The translations under genes and the position numbers were made by a program. From positions 62,001 through 126,000 of the forward strand of contig NZ_JAEKKT010000141.1 in assembly GCF_019510245.1 (NCBI RefSeq): a stretch of DNA of 64,000 nucleotides, read 5' to 3'. Every line of letters starts with the position of its first letter. Positions within the stretch are counted from its first letter, which is position 1. This DNA is from Streptomyces sp. Its GTDB lineage: Bacteria; Actinomycetota; Actinomycetes; Streptomycetales; Streptomycetaceae. The notes under the pieces were generated by a model. That model searched no databases. It saw nothing but the letters and a program-made list of their open reading frames with translations, and was not told the DNA's origin. This document shows positions 24,407 to 33,022 of this stretch, piece after piece.

Positions 24407-26158
24407 TCACGCGCTGACCGTCTCCCCGGGAAGCGCGAGGTCCAGGTCGACCGCCCGGTCGTCCCCGGCATGGGTCGCCGCCGAGGCGAGCGGGCCGTGG
24501 CCCGCCGCCTTCGCGGCCAGCACGTACGCCCCCTCGGCCGGCACCGCGAGCGCATACGTGCCGTCCTCGGCGGACAGCGTCGCCCCCGCCTGCCGCCCCC
24601 GCCGGTCGATCAGGGTCACCTTGGCGCGGGCCACCGGCACCCCCGTGGCGTCCAGGACGCGGCCGCGGAAGCCGCGCAGCACCGCCTCGGCGCCCGCGAG
24701 CACCGCGTCCTCCTCGCTGCTCGCCCGCAGCTGCGTGTGCTGGGCGACCTCGGCCGGCCGGCCCCGCTTCGGCAGGAGCAGGGCGAGCACCAGACCCACC
24801 GCGACCGCTCCGGTGGCGATCAGGAACGAGACCCGGAAGCCGTGCATGGTCGGGATCGCGACGCCGCCCACGTGGTTCGCCGTGTTGGCCAGCACCATGC
24901 CGATGACGGCGCTGGACACGGACGTGCCGATGGACCGCATCAGCGTGTTGAGGCCGTTCGCCGCACCGGTCTCCGAGGCCGGGACGGCGCCGACGATCAG
25001 TGCCGGCAGCGAGGAGTAGGCGAGGCCGATGCCCGCGCCGAGGACGACCGCGATGACCAGGCTCTGCCACGGCGCGCTCATCAGGCCGAGACCGGAGCCG
25101 TAGCCGATGCCGATGATCAGCATGCCGAGGATCAGGGTGGTCTTCGGGCCGTACTTGGCCGACAGGCGGGCGTAGACGGGGGCCGTGAACATCATCGTCA
25201 GGCCCAGCGGGGCGACCAGCAGACCGGCCGTGACCATCGACTGGCCGAGACCGTAGCCGGTGGCCTTCGGGAGCTGGAGCAGCTGCGGCAGGACCAGCGA
25301 GACGACGTAGAAGCTGACACCGACCATGATCGAGGCGAGGTTGGTGAAGAGCACCGCCGGGCGGGCCGTGGTGCGCAGGTCGACCAGCGGGGCCGAGTGG
25401 CGCAGCTCGAAGACGCCCCAGAGGAGCAGGACGGCCACCGAGGCGGCGAACAGGCCGAGCGTGGTGCCGGACGACCAGCCCCAGTCGCTGCCCTTGGTGA
25501 TGGGCAGCAGGAGCAGCACCAGACCGGCCGACAGGCCGATCGCACCGAGCACGTCGAAGGAGCCCTCCGCGCGCATCGGGGATTCTGGTACGACGAGGAG
25601 GGTCAGGGCTATGGAGAGCACGCCGAGGCCGGCGGCGCCGTAGAACAGGGCGTGCCAGTCCATGTGCTGCGCGACCAGGGCCGCGGCGGGCAGCGCGAGG
25701 CCGCCGCCGACGCCGATCGAGGAGCTCATCAGCGCCATCGCCGAGCCGAGCTTCTCCCGCGGCAGCATGTCGCGCATCAGGCCGATGCCCAGCGGGATCG
25801 CGCCCATGGCGAAGCCCTGGAGGGTCCGGCCCGCGATCATCGTGAGCAGGTCGCTGGTGAGCGCGCTGATCAGCGCGCCGACCACCATCACGGCGAGGCT
25901 CAGGATCAGCATCCGCCGCTTGCCGTAGAGGTCGCCGAGGCGGCCCATGATCGGGGTGGCCACGGCTCCCGACAGCAGCGTCGAGGTGAGGACCCAGGTG
26001 GCGTTGCTGGGTTCGGTGCCCAGCAGCTGCGGGAGGTCCTTGATGACCGGAACGAGCAGGGTCTGCATCACCGCGACCACGATGCCCGCGAAGGCGAGCA
26101 CCGGGACCACGGCCCCGCTCGCGCCCCGGGCGGGCTGGTCGGTCGTCGTGTGCGTCAT
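24407..26158 (-). CDS. MFS drug:proton antiporter (DHA2-type) with C-terminal carboxypeptidase-regulatory-like domain
   Basis: A 583-residue exporter. About 14 transmembrane helices cover residues 15-485, with the motif GRLGDLYGKRRMLIL between helices 2 and 3 and GLALPAAALV in the helix-5 region. The last 85 residues (about 495-583) form a beta-sandwich like CarboxypepD_reg: GFRGRVLDATGVPVARAKVT, then LSAEDGTYALAVPAEGAYVL. This fusion is uncommon in general but recurs in streptomycete exporters. ATG 26158 has GGAGG about 10 bases upstream. The 3' end of the gene has been partly duplicated downstream. Confidence 0.87.
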   Translation of the reverse strand: MTHTTTDQPARGASGAVVPVLAFAGIVVAVMQTLLVPVIKDLPQLLGTEPSNATWVLTSTLLSGAVATPIMGRLGDLYGKRRMLILSLAVMVVGALISALTSDLLTMIAGRTLQGFAMGAIPLGIGLMRDMLPREKLGSAMALMSSSIGVGGGLALPAAALVAQHMDWHALFYGAAGLGVLSIALTLLVVPESPMRAEGSFDVLGAIGLSAGLVLLLLPITKGSDWGWSSGTTLGLFAASVAVLLLWGVFELRHSAPLVDLRTTARPAVLFTNLASIMVGVSFYVVSLVLPQLLQLPKATGYGLGQSMVTAGLLVAPLGLTMMFTAPVYARLSAKYGPKTTLILGMLIIGIGYGSGLGLMSAPWQSLVIAVVLGAGIGLAYSSLPALIVGAVPASETGAANGLNTLMRSIGTSVSSAVIGMVLANTANHVGGVAIPTMHGFRVSFLIATGAVAVGLVLALLLPKRGRPAEVAQHTQLRASSEEDAVLAGAEAVLRGFRGRVLDATGVPVARAKVTLIDRRGRQAGATLSAEDGTYALAVPAEGAYVLAAKAAGHGPLASAATHAGDDRAVDLDLALPGETVSA

Positions 26159-26326
26159 TGAGTGGGGCCTCCGGGCCGAGAGAGTGACGGGAAGTACGGC
26201 ATGCGTGCGGGATAAGTGCTCGGTAAACCTCGTATGCACAGGCAACTATTCCGTTGCTTCGAGCTCCTAACGAATCCTTGACCGTCCCATGGGTTTCTGA
26301 TCTCCCGTCAGGGGCTGGCCTGTTAG

Positions 26327-26340
26327 TGGAACATGTTCTA
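26327..26340. promoter_or_regulatory. KstR-type operator over the thiolase promoter
   Basis: TGGAACATGTTCTA fits TNNAACNNGTTNNA exactly and is the perfect-centred form (GAACATGTTC). It overlaps a possible -10 box (TAATCT, 26339-26344) about 9 bases before ATG 26353, so repression by a KstR-like protein is the simple reading. Confidence 0.8.
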
Positions 26341-26352
26341 ATCTCACGCGCC

Positions 26353-27552
26353 ATGAGTGCCATGAAGGCCTATGTGGCCGGGGTCGGGATGACGAAGTTC
26401 GAGAAGCCCGAGACCCGTGACTGGCAGTACTGGGACATGGTCCGGGAGGCCGGCGGCTCCGCGCTCGCCGACGCCGGGATCTCCTACGCCGATGTGGAAC
26501 AGGTTCCCGTCGGCTACTGTTTCCAGCCCTCGACCGCCGGTCAGCGCGCTGCCTATGAGCTGGGTCTCACCGGCGTCCCCGTCTACAACGTCAACAACAA
26601 CTGCGCCACCGGTGCGACCGCGCTGATGCTCGCCCGCCAGCTGGTCGAGGGCGGGGCGGCCGACTGCGTCCTGGCCCTCGGCTTCGAGAAGATGAAGAGG
26701 GGTGCGCTGGGCGGCGGGGCCGACGGCGGGGACTTCTCGACCTCCCCGGTCGCCCGGCACTACGGCGTCATGGCCGCCCGGCACGGCTTCGAGATGACCC
26801 CGCCCACCGCACAGATCTTCGGCGACGCGGCCCGCGAGCACATGGAGCGGTACGGCACGACCGAGGCGCAACTCGCCGCCGTGGCCGCCAAGAACCACCG
26901 GCACTCCGCGGACAACCCGTACGCCCAGTTCCAGGACGTGTACGACGTCGCCGGCATCCTCGCCGCCCGCACCGTCCACCGCCCGCTCACCAAACTCCAG
27001 TGCTCGCCCACCTCCGACGGCGCGGCGGCGGCCGTGGTCGTCTCCGAACGGTTCGCCGAACGGCGCGGCCTCTCCGGGCTGGTCGAGATCGTCGCGCAGG
27101 CGATGACCACCGACACCGAGGAGTCCTTTGCGTCGGGCTCGTGCATCGACGTCGTCGGGCAGCCCATGTCACGGGCCGCTGCCCGGCAGGTGTACGACCG
27201 CTCCGGCCTCGGCATCGAGGACGTCGACGTCGTCGAACTCCACGACTGCTTCTCCGTCAACGAGCTGCTGACGTACGAGGCGCTCGGCATGTGTGCCCTC
27301 GGCGGGTCGGGCAAGCTCGTCGAGTCCGGCGCGACCACGTACGGCGGCCGCTGGGTGGTGAACCCCTCCGGCGGGCTCATCTCCAAGGGGCATCCACTGG
27401 GCGCGACCGGGCTCGCGCAGACCGCCGAACTGGTCTGGCAGCTGCGCGGCACGGCCGGCGACCGGCAGGTGCCGGAGGCCCGGGTGGCACTCGCGCACAA
27501 CATCGGGCTGGGCGGGGCGGCCGTGGTGACCCTGTTCCGGCGGGCGGCGTAG
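26353..27552 (+). CDS. Thiolase / SCP-x-type lipid-transfer protein
   Basis: A 399-residue thiolase-fold protein like the actinobacterial Ltp and SCP-x thiolases that shorten or cleave steroid and branched fatty acyl-CoA side chains. The nucleophile lies in NVNNNCATGATA (Cys 84), and VVELHDCFSVNEL, VNPSGGLISKGHPLGATG and the C-terminal LAHNIGLGGAAVV are present. ATG 26353 is only 12 bases after a KstR operator and has no Shine-Dalgarno sequence, so the transcript may be leaderless (an in-frame ATG follows at 26362). It is monocistronic. Steroid or sterol side-chain beta-oxidation is inferred from family plus operator. Confidence 0.85.
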   Translation: MSAMKAYVAGVGMTKFEKPETRDWQYWDMVREAGGSALADAGISYADVEQVPVGYCFQPSTAGQRAAYELGLTGVPVYNVNNNCATGATALMLARQLVEGGAADCVLALGFEKMKRGALGGGADGGDFSTSPVARHYGVMAARHGFEMTPPTAQIFGDAAREHMERYGTTEAQLAAVAAKNHRHSADNPYAQFQDVYDVAGILAARTVHRPLTKLQCSPTSDGAAAAVVVSERFAERRGLSGLVEIVAQAMTTDTEESFASGSCIDVVGQPMSRAAARQVYDRSGLGIEDVDVVELHDCFSVNELLTYEALGMCALGGSGKLVESGATTYGGRWVVNPSGGLISKGHPLGATGLAQTAELVWQLRGTAGDRQVPEARVALAHNIGLGGAAVVTLFRRAA

Positions 27553-27566
27553 GCCGTACGACCGGG

Positions 27567-27609
27567 GACCGAGGGCCCGCGACCGAGGGCCGGCGACCGA
27601 GGGCCGGGC
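27567..27609 (+). repeat. Three tandem 14-bp repeats
   Basis: GACCGAGGGCCCGC, GACCGAGGGCCGGC and GACCGAGGGCCGGGC follow head to tail between the thiolase stop and the MFS gene. No function is evident. Confidence 0.8.
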
Positions 27610-27659
27610 GGCCGGGTGGGCCGAAAAGCCGATGCAAGGACCGTAACCGCCTTGAGAGC

Positions 27660-29090
27660 ATGACGCCCATGCTCGAAGCCGCGGACACCTCACACATATC
27701 CCGCCGGGTCGCGCCCCCCACCTGGCTGGTGGTGTCGCTGGCGTGCGCCGGGCAGTTCCTGGTCGTCCTCGACGTGTCCGTGGTGAACGTGGCGCTCCCG
27801 TCGATGCGGACCGACCTGGCTCTGAGCGCCTCGGGCCTGCAGTGGGTGGTGAACGCGTACGCGATCGCCTTCGCCGGTTTCATGCTGCTCGGCGGGCGGG
27901 CCGGCGACCTGTACGGCCGCAAGCGGATGTTCCTGGTCGGGCTCGGCCTGTTCACGCTGGCCTCGCTCGGCGGCGGGCTCGCCCAGGACGGCTGGCAGCT
28001 GCTGCTCGCCCGCGCCGTGCAGGGGCTGGGCGCCGCCGTGCTGGCGCCCTCGACGCTGACCCTGCTCACGGCCGCCGTGCCGGAGGGGCCGGCCCGGGCG
28101 CGGGCGATCGCCACCTGGACGGCGGTCGGCGCAGGCGGCGGCGCGGCCGGCGGACTGGTCGGCGGGGTGCTGGTGGACGCGCTGTCCTGGCGCTGGGTGC
28201 TGCTCATCAACGTGCCGGTGGGCGCCCTGGTCCTCGCCGGATCCGTGCTCTGGCTGACGGAGAGCCGGGCCGGTGACCGACGGCGCCTCGACCTGCCCGG
28301 CGCCCTGCTGGTGACGGCGGGCCTGGGGACCCTGGCGTACGGCATCTCGCAGACCGAGGCCGAGGGATGGACGGCGGCCGCCACCCTGCTCCCGCTCGCC
28401 GCCGGCCTCGCCCTGCTCGGTCTGTTCCTGGCCGTCGAGGCGCGTACGGCGGCCCCGCTCATGCCGCTCGGGCTGCTCGCCCGGCGGCCGGTGGCGTCGG
28501 CCAACGCGGCCATGCTGGTCTCCGGTTCGGCGATGTTCTGCATGTGGTACTTCATGACGCTCTACGCCCAGAACGTCCTCGGCTACAGCCCGCTGGAGGC
28601 CGGTCTCGCCCTGGTGCCCAGCTCGGTCGCCGTGCTCGTCGGCTCCAAGACGGCGCCGCGGCTGATGCGCCGGGCGGGGGCGCGGACGGTGGCGGTCTCC
28701 GGCACGCTGGTCGCGGCGGCCGGGTTCGCCTGGCAGTCGACGATGGGCCCGCACGGCGCCTATCCGACGGCCATCATGTTCCCCGGCATCCTGATGCTGC
28801 TCGGCGCGGGCCTGGCCGCGACCCCGCTGGCCGCGCTGGCCACGTCCGGGGCGGCGCCGGCGGAGGCCGGACTGCTCTCCGGGCTCGTCAACACCTCGCG
28901 CACGATGGGCGGTTCGCTGGGACTCGCGGTGATGTCGACGGTCGCGGCGGCCCGGACCGGCGGGGGCGACGGGGCGGCCGCCCTGACGGCGGGGTACGCG
29001 GCCGTCTTCCGCGCCGGCACCGGGGTGCTGCTGGCCGGGGCGGTGCTGATGCTGCTGTGGCTGCCGCGCCGGAAGGCCTCCGCGAAGTAG
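27660..29090 (+). CDS. MFS transporter, DHA2 family (drug exporter)
   Basis: A 476-residue, 14-helix exporter. The motif DVSVVNVALPSM in helix 1 is the hallmark of DHA2 drug:H+ antiporters. GGRAGDLYGRKRMFLVG lies between helices 2 and 3, and WTAVGAGGGAAGGLVGGVL corresponds to motif C of antiporters. ATG 27660 is taken as start, with another in-frame ATG at 27669; the ribosome-binding site is weak. No adjacent regulator is linked to it. Substrate not predictable. Confidence 0.9.
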   Translation: MTPMLEAADTSHISRRVAPPTWLVVSLACAGQFLVVLDVSVVNVALPSMRTDLALSASGLQWVVNAYAIAFAGFMLLGGRAGDLYGRKRMFLVGLGLFTLASLGGGLAQDGWQLLLARAVQGLGAAVLAPSTLTLLTAAVPEGPARARAIATWTAVGAGGGAAGGLVGGVLVDALSWRWVLLINVPVGALVLAGSVLWLTESRAGDRRRLDLPGALLVTAGLGTLAYGISQTEAEGWTAAATLLPLAAGLALLGLFLAVEARTAAPLMPLGLLARRPVASANAAMLVSGSAMFCMWYFMTLYAQNVLGYSPLEAGLALVPSSVAVLVGSKTAPRLMRRAGARTVAVSGTLVAAAGFAWQSTMGPHGAYPTAIMFPGILMLLGAGLAATPLAALATSGAAPAEAGLLSGLVNTSRTMGGSLGLAVMSTVAAARTGGGDGAAALTAGYAAVFRAGTGVLLAGAVLMLLWLPRRKASAK

Positions 29091-29163
29091 GCCGGAGAAT
29101 TCCGGGACGGCGGGCAACGGTCCGGGCGGCTCGTGGACTCCTTTGTGTATCTAGGAGGTGCCC

Positions 29164-29703
29164 ATGGGGGAGCGGAAGGATGCTCGGAGCGAGGAGTTCC
29201 AGAGCTTCATGATCGGCCGCTGGCCGCGGCTGATGCGTACGGCATTTCTCCTCACGGGGGAGCAGCACGCCGCCGAGGACCTGGTCCAGTCGACGCTCGA
29301 ACAGGTCTTCGTGGCATGGCGGAAGGTCGGCTCGGCCGACGACCCGGAAGCGTACGTACGGCGCGTGATGATCAACGCGCACGCGCGCAGGCACAGAAGG
29401 AAGCTCAAGGAGTTCCTGGCACCGAAGGACGACTCGGGCCTGGTGCGCGAGACGCCGGACACGGGGGACCGGATCGCCCAGGCCGACGACCGCAGCGCCC
29501 TGATCGAGGCACTCGCCCAACTGCCGCCACGGCAGCGGGAGGCGGTGGTGCTGCGCTACTGGGAGGACCTGACGGAGACACAGGCGGCGCAGGCGATGGG
29601 CTGTTCGGCGGGCACGGTCAAGAGCAACGCGGCCAAGGGGATCGCGAAGCTCAGGGCCATACCGGGACTGGCCGACATGGTGACGCAGGGAGGGCGAAAC
29701 TGA
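29164..29703 (+). CDS. ECF RNA polymerase sigma factor, SigE family
   Basis: A 179-residue sigma-70-type factor of the Streptomyces SigE family. Region 2 contains LMRTAFLLTGEQHAAEDLVQ then STLEQVFVAWRKV, and region 4 contains LPPRQREAVVLRYWEDLTET followed by the helix-turn-helix QAAQAMGCSAGTVKSNAAKG. AGGAGG (29153-29158) is 5 bases before ATG 29164, so the GTG at 29158 is rejected. It overlaps the next gene by TGATG. The partner gene is probably its membrane-bound regulator. The promoters it recognises cannot be told from this window. Confidence 0.9.
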   Translation: MGERKDARSEEFQSFMIGRWPRLMRTAFLLTGEQHAAEDLVQSTLEQVFVAWRKVGSADDPEAYVRRVMINAHARRHRRKLKEFLAPKDDSGLVRETPDTGDRIAQADDRSALIEALAQLPPRQREAVVLRYWEDLTETQAAQAMGCSAGTVKSNAAKGIAKLRAIPGLADMVTQGGRN

Positions 29704-30521
29704 TGAGCGCGGACCGGGAGAACCACGACATGACACAGGCGGAGTCGGACATCGCCCTCCTCCTCGCGGACGCCGCGGACGAGGTCGAGATCGGCATAGC
29801 CCCCGTGCAGGCGGTCCTGCGCGGCGGCCGCCGGCGCAGGACCCGGCGGTGGGCGGTGGCGGCGGCCACGGCGGTGGCGGTGCTGGCGGGGTCGGCGGGG
29901 GCGACGCTGGCGGTCGCCGGGCTGCCCGGGGAGCACCGGACGCAGGTGGCGGCACACCCGGCATCACCCGAGGCACGGCATGTGTACGACCCGCAGTGGA
30001 CGACGCTGTCCCGCGGGACGTACCAGGGCAGGGAGTGGAGCGCCAATGTCCAGGTGTGGGGAGCGCCCCGAAACGAGACCGAGGCGGACCGGCAGTTCGA
30101 CGCTATGGACGCGATGGGGATGAAGCCGGCGGACGTCCGGGTGCCCGCCGATCTGATCGGCAAGATCTCGTACTTCGCGACCCGGGGCTGGGAAGGGGAA
30201 CACGGCCAGCAGGTCATGTTCAACACCGTCCGCACACCGGAGACCTACGCCGGCACGGACCTGGAGGCCATCGCCACCCGGTTCTCGTCCGACCCCGCGA
30301 GCTCGGGCCGGCTGGTGATCGGCATCGTCGCGAAGACGGCCCAGGAGGTCACCTGCCACTGGAAGGACGGCAGGACCGGCGTGGCTCACCCCCTCGTGGG
30401 CTTCTCGGCGCACGACGACGGCAACGCGATCCGTGCGGTCGACGGCTTCCCTACGGCGAACTGGTTCGTCTGCGTGGCCCCGCAGGGCACGGTCTACCAG
30501 TCGGCGGAGGTGACGAAGTGA
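29703..30521 (+). CDS. Membrane-anchored partner of the sigma factor (putative anti-sigma-like)
   Basis: A 272-residue protein with a cytoplasmic N-terminus (about 1-50, SADRENHDMTQAESDIALLL, ending in the basic run GGRRRRTRRW), one transmembrane helix (about 51-72: AVAAATAVAVLAGSAGATLAV) and an extracytoplasmic domain to the end. There is no zinc-binding HXXXCXXC anti-sigma motif. The arrangement behind a SigE-type factor is characteristic of streptomycete sigma/membrane-protein pairs. Translation is coupled by the TGATG overlap. A role as regulator is inferred from position only. Confidence 0.75.
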   Translation: MSADRENHDMTQAESDIALLLADAADEVEIGIAPVQAVLRGGRRRRTRRWAVAAATAVAVLAGSAGATLAVAGLPGEHRTQVAAHPASPEARHVYDPQWTTLSRGTYQGREWSANVQVWGAPRNETEADRQFDAMDAMGMKPADVRVPADLIGKISYFATRGWEGEHGQQVMFNTVRTPETYAGTDLEAIATRFSSDPASSGRLVIGIVAKTAQEVTCHWKDGRTGVAHPLVGFSAHDDGNAIRAVDGFPTANWFVCVAPQGTVYQSAEVTK

Positions 30522-30555
30522 CGCACCGCCGTCCGCCGGCCGGCTCGCCGGGAGG

Positions 30556-31209
30556 TCACAGCCACCCCTGCTGCCGGGCCTCCCGTACCGCCTCCGCGCG
30601 GTTGCGGGTGCCGGTCTTGCCGATCGCGGCGGAGAGGTAGTTGCGGACCGTCGACTCCGACAGATGCAGCTTCGCCGCGATGTCGGCGACGGTCGCGCCG
30701 TCCACCGACGCCTTCAGTACGTCGCACTCGCGGGCGGTGAGCGGGTTCGGCCCGGCGCTGAGCGCGGCGGTGGCGAGCGCCGGGTCGACCACGGTCTCCC
30801 CGGTGAGCACCCGCCGGATCGCCCGGGCCAGTTCCTCCACCGGCCCGTCCTTGACGAGGAACCCGGCCGCCCCGGCCTCCATCGCCCGGCGCAGATAGCC
30901 GGGCCGGCCGAAGGTGGTGAGGATCAGCACCCGGCAGTCCGGCGCCTGCTCGCGCAGCTCCGCCGCCGCGTCCAGGCCGCTCATGCCCGGCAGTTCGATG
31001 TCGAGGAGGGCCACGTGCGGCCGGTGGACGAGCGCGGCGTCCACGATCGCGTCGCCGGTGCCGACCTGGGCGACGACCTCGATGTCCGGCTCCATCCCGA
31101 GCAGTAAGGCGAGGGCCCCGCGCATCATCCCCTGGTCCTCGGCGAGGAGCACCCGGATGGACTTGGCGGGCCGGTGGTCCCGGGGCATCTCGTTCGCAGG
31201 CTCGTACAC
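30556..31209 (-). CDS. NarL/LuxR-type response regulator
   Basis: A 217-residue DesR-like response regulator. The receiver domain carries the phospho-accepting Asp 70 (HVALLDIELPGMSG), the acidic pair (LLAEDQGMMR) and the Lys of GFLVKDG. The C-terminal LuxR helix-turn-helix reads NPLTARECDVLKASVDGATV and DIAAKLHLSESTVRNYLSAA. GTG 31209 is used, with ATG 31188 as an alternative. Its natural partner is the DesK-like kinase at 33000-34271, from which it is now separated by the arabinofuranosidase gene on the other strand. Confidence 0.9.
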   Translation of the reverse strand: MYEPANEMPRDHRPAKSIRVLLAEDQGMMRGALALLLGMEPDIEVVAQVGTGDAIVDAALVHRPHVALLDIELPGMSGLDAAAELREQAPDCRVLILTTFGRPGYLRRAMEAGAAGFLVKDGPVEELARAIRRVLTGETVVDPALATAALSAGPNPLTARECDVLKASVDGATVADIAAKLHLSESTVRNYLSAAIGKTGTRNRAEAVREARQQGWL

Positions 31210-31356
31210 AGCCCAAGCGTAGCCTCGGGCCCGGCAATTAAAGAATAGCCATTGTTCCGCGCCGCAGGTCTTGACGGCGGTTGACGGTGCTCAAACAATC
31301 GCCTCTGCAATTCCCCGAATGGTCGGCGAATGGTCGGCATTTCGACAGCTGAATAG

Positions 31357-31395
31357 GTTCGGTATTTCGATCGAACGGCGTTCGGGATACCGAAC
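31357..31395. promoter_or_regulatory. Inverted repeats upstream of the arabinofuranosidase gene
   Basis: GTTCGGTAT (31357-31365) pairs with ATACCGAAC (31387-31395); between them lies the palindrome TTCGATCGAA (31366-31375). A direct repeat GAATGGTCGGC occurs just upstream (from about 31317). Any of these could be a sugar-responsive repressor site. The gap 31210-31441 has no gene. Confidence 0.5.
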
Positions 31396-31441
31396 GCCAG
31401 GAACCCGCACCGCCCTACGAGGAACCAAGAAGAGGTGCACC

Positions 31442-33022
31442 GTGTTCTCAGTGCCCGTACGAGCCCTGCGCTCCTGTCCGCCGCGCATCCGGAGAGCCGT
31501 CCTGTCCGTGCTCGCCGCGTTAGCGACGATCGCCGCCCTCGTCGTCGGGGCCGGCGTCCCCGAGGCGTCCGCCGCGAGTTCGCTGCCCTGTGACGTCTAC
31601 GCCGCCGCCGGCACCCCGTGCGTCGCCGCGCACAGCATGGTCCGGGCGCTGTACTCGTCGTACAGCGGCTCCCTCTACCGGGTGCAGCGCGCTTCGGACG
31701 GCGCCTCGGCCGACATCGGCCTGCTGGCCACCGGCGGCTACGCCAACGCGGCCGCGCAGAACTCCTTCTGCGCTGGTACGACCTGCATCATCACGAAGAT
31801 CTACGACCAGTCGAGCAGGCACAACGACCTCACGGTCGAGGGCGCGGGCGGGGCCGGCGCGGCCGATGTCGGGGCCCCGGCGGACGCGCTGCCGGTGACC
31901 GTCGGCGGGCACCAGGTCTACGGCCTGGAGATCTCGGCCGGCATGGGCTACCGGGACAACTCCACCTCCGGTGTCGCCACCAACGGCGCCGCCGAGGGGA
32001 TGTACATGGTCACCTCCGGCACCCATGTGAACGGCAGCTGCTGCTTCGACTACGGCAACGCCGAGACCAACAACAAGGACACCGGCAACGGCCACATGGA
32101 CGCCATCAACTTCGGCACCGAGTGCTGGTTCTCGCCCTGCTACGGCTCCGGCCCCTGGGTCCAGGCGGACCTGGAGAACGGGCTGTTCGAGTCCAACCTC
32201 GGCTACAGCACCAACTCCTCCAACACGGGCACCGGCGCGATACCGTTCGTCACCGCGTTGCTGAAGAACAACGGGCAGGACCATTTCGCACTGAAATGGG
32301 GAAACGCACAATCGGGCGGTCTCACCACCACCTATTCCGGCGGTGAGCCCAGTACCAGCAGCGGTTACTCGCCGATGCACCAGGAGGGTGCGATCGTCCT
32401 CGGCACCGGCGGCGACAACAGCAACGGCTCCATCGGCTCGTTCTTCGAGGGCGTGATGACCTCCGGCATCCCGACCGACGCCGCCGACGACGCCGTCCAG
32501 TCCAACATCGTCTCCGTCGGCTACGGCGGCGCGACCGGCTCCGCCGGCAGCCTCGGCTCCGCCTCGGAGATCTCCCTGAAGGCCACCACGTCCTGCTGCA
32601 CCGCCGACTACGTCCGCCACCAGAACAACGCCGGCGTGCTGTCCGCCATCACCTCCAGCAGCTCCGCCCTCGACAAGAGCGACGCCACCTGGATCGTCCG
32701 CCCCGGTCTCGCCGACAGCTCCTGCGTCTCCTTCGAGTCCCGGAACTACCCCGGCGACTACCTGCGCCACTACAACTTCAAGATCTACCGGCAGCCCATG
32801 GACGGCACCACCACGTATCGACAGGACGCCACCTTCTGTCCGACGACCGGCAAGAGCGGCACCGGCACGTCCTTCGCCTCGTACAACTATCCGACGAAAT
32901 ACCTGCGGCACTACAACTACAACCTCTACATAGCCAGCGACGGCGGCTCCAACGCCTGGGACAGCGCCACGTCCTGGACCGACGACGTGAGCTGGGTGGT
33001 CAGCTCGCCCTGGGCGCCGTAG
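31442..33022 (+). CDS. abfB: Secreted alpha-L-arabinofuranosidase B (GH54 with CBM42)
   Basis: A 526-residue exo-enzyme releasing arabinose from arabinoxylan or arabinan. The signal peptide (about 1-43) ends VPEASA-ASS. The GH54 catalytic domain (about 45-365) contains INFGTECWFSPCYGSGP and WVQADLENGLF, where the nucleophile Glu is expected, and TGGDNSNGSIGSF. The C-terminal CBM42 beta-trefoil has three repeats, DYVRHQN, DYLRHYNF and KYLRHYNY. GTG 31442 is preceded by AAGAAGAGG. It overlaps the convergent histidine kinase gene by 23 bases and sits between the kinase and its regulator. Confidence 0.92.
   Translation: MFSVPVRALRSCPPRIRRAVLSVLAALATIAALVVGAGVPEASAASSLPCDVYAAAGTPCVAAHSMVRALYSSYSGSLYRVQRASDGASADIGLLATGGYANAAAQNSFCAGTTCIITKIYDQSSRHNDLTVEGAGGAGAADVGAPADALPVTVGGHQVYGLEISAGMGYRDNSTSGVATNGAAEGMYMVTSGTHVNGSCCFDYGNAETNNKDTGNGHMDAINFGTECWFSPCYGSGPWVQADLENGLFESNLGYSTNSSNTGTGAIPFVTALLKNNGQDHFALKWGNAQSGGLTTTYSGGEPSTSSGYSPMHQEGAIVLGTGGDNSNGSIGSFFEGVMTSGIPTDAADDAVQSNIVSVGYGGATGSAGSLGSASEISLKATTSCCTADYVRHQNNAGVLSAITSSSSALDKSDATWIVRPGLADSSCVSFESRNYPGDYLRHYNFKIYRQPMDGTTTYRQDATFCPTTGKSGTGTSFASYNYPTKYLRHYNYNLYIASDGGSNAWDSATSWTDDVSWVVSSPWAP

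Noticed and set aside
24021..26363. A long minus-strand frame over the MFS gene in another register
   Set aside because: The overlapping frame with 14 hydrophobic helices and DHA2 motifs is clearly the coding one.
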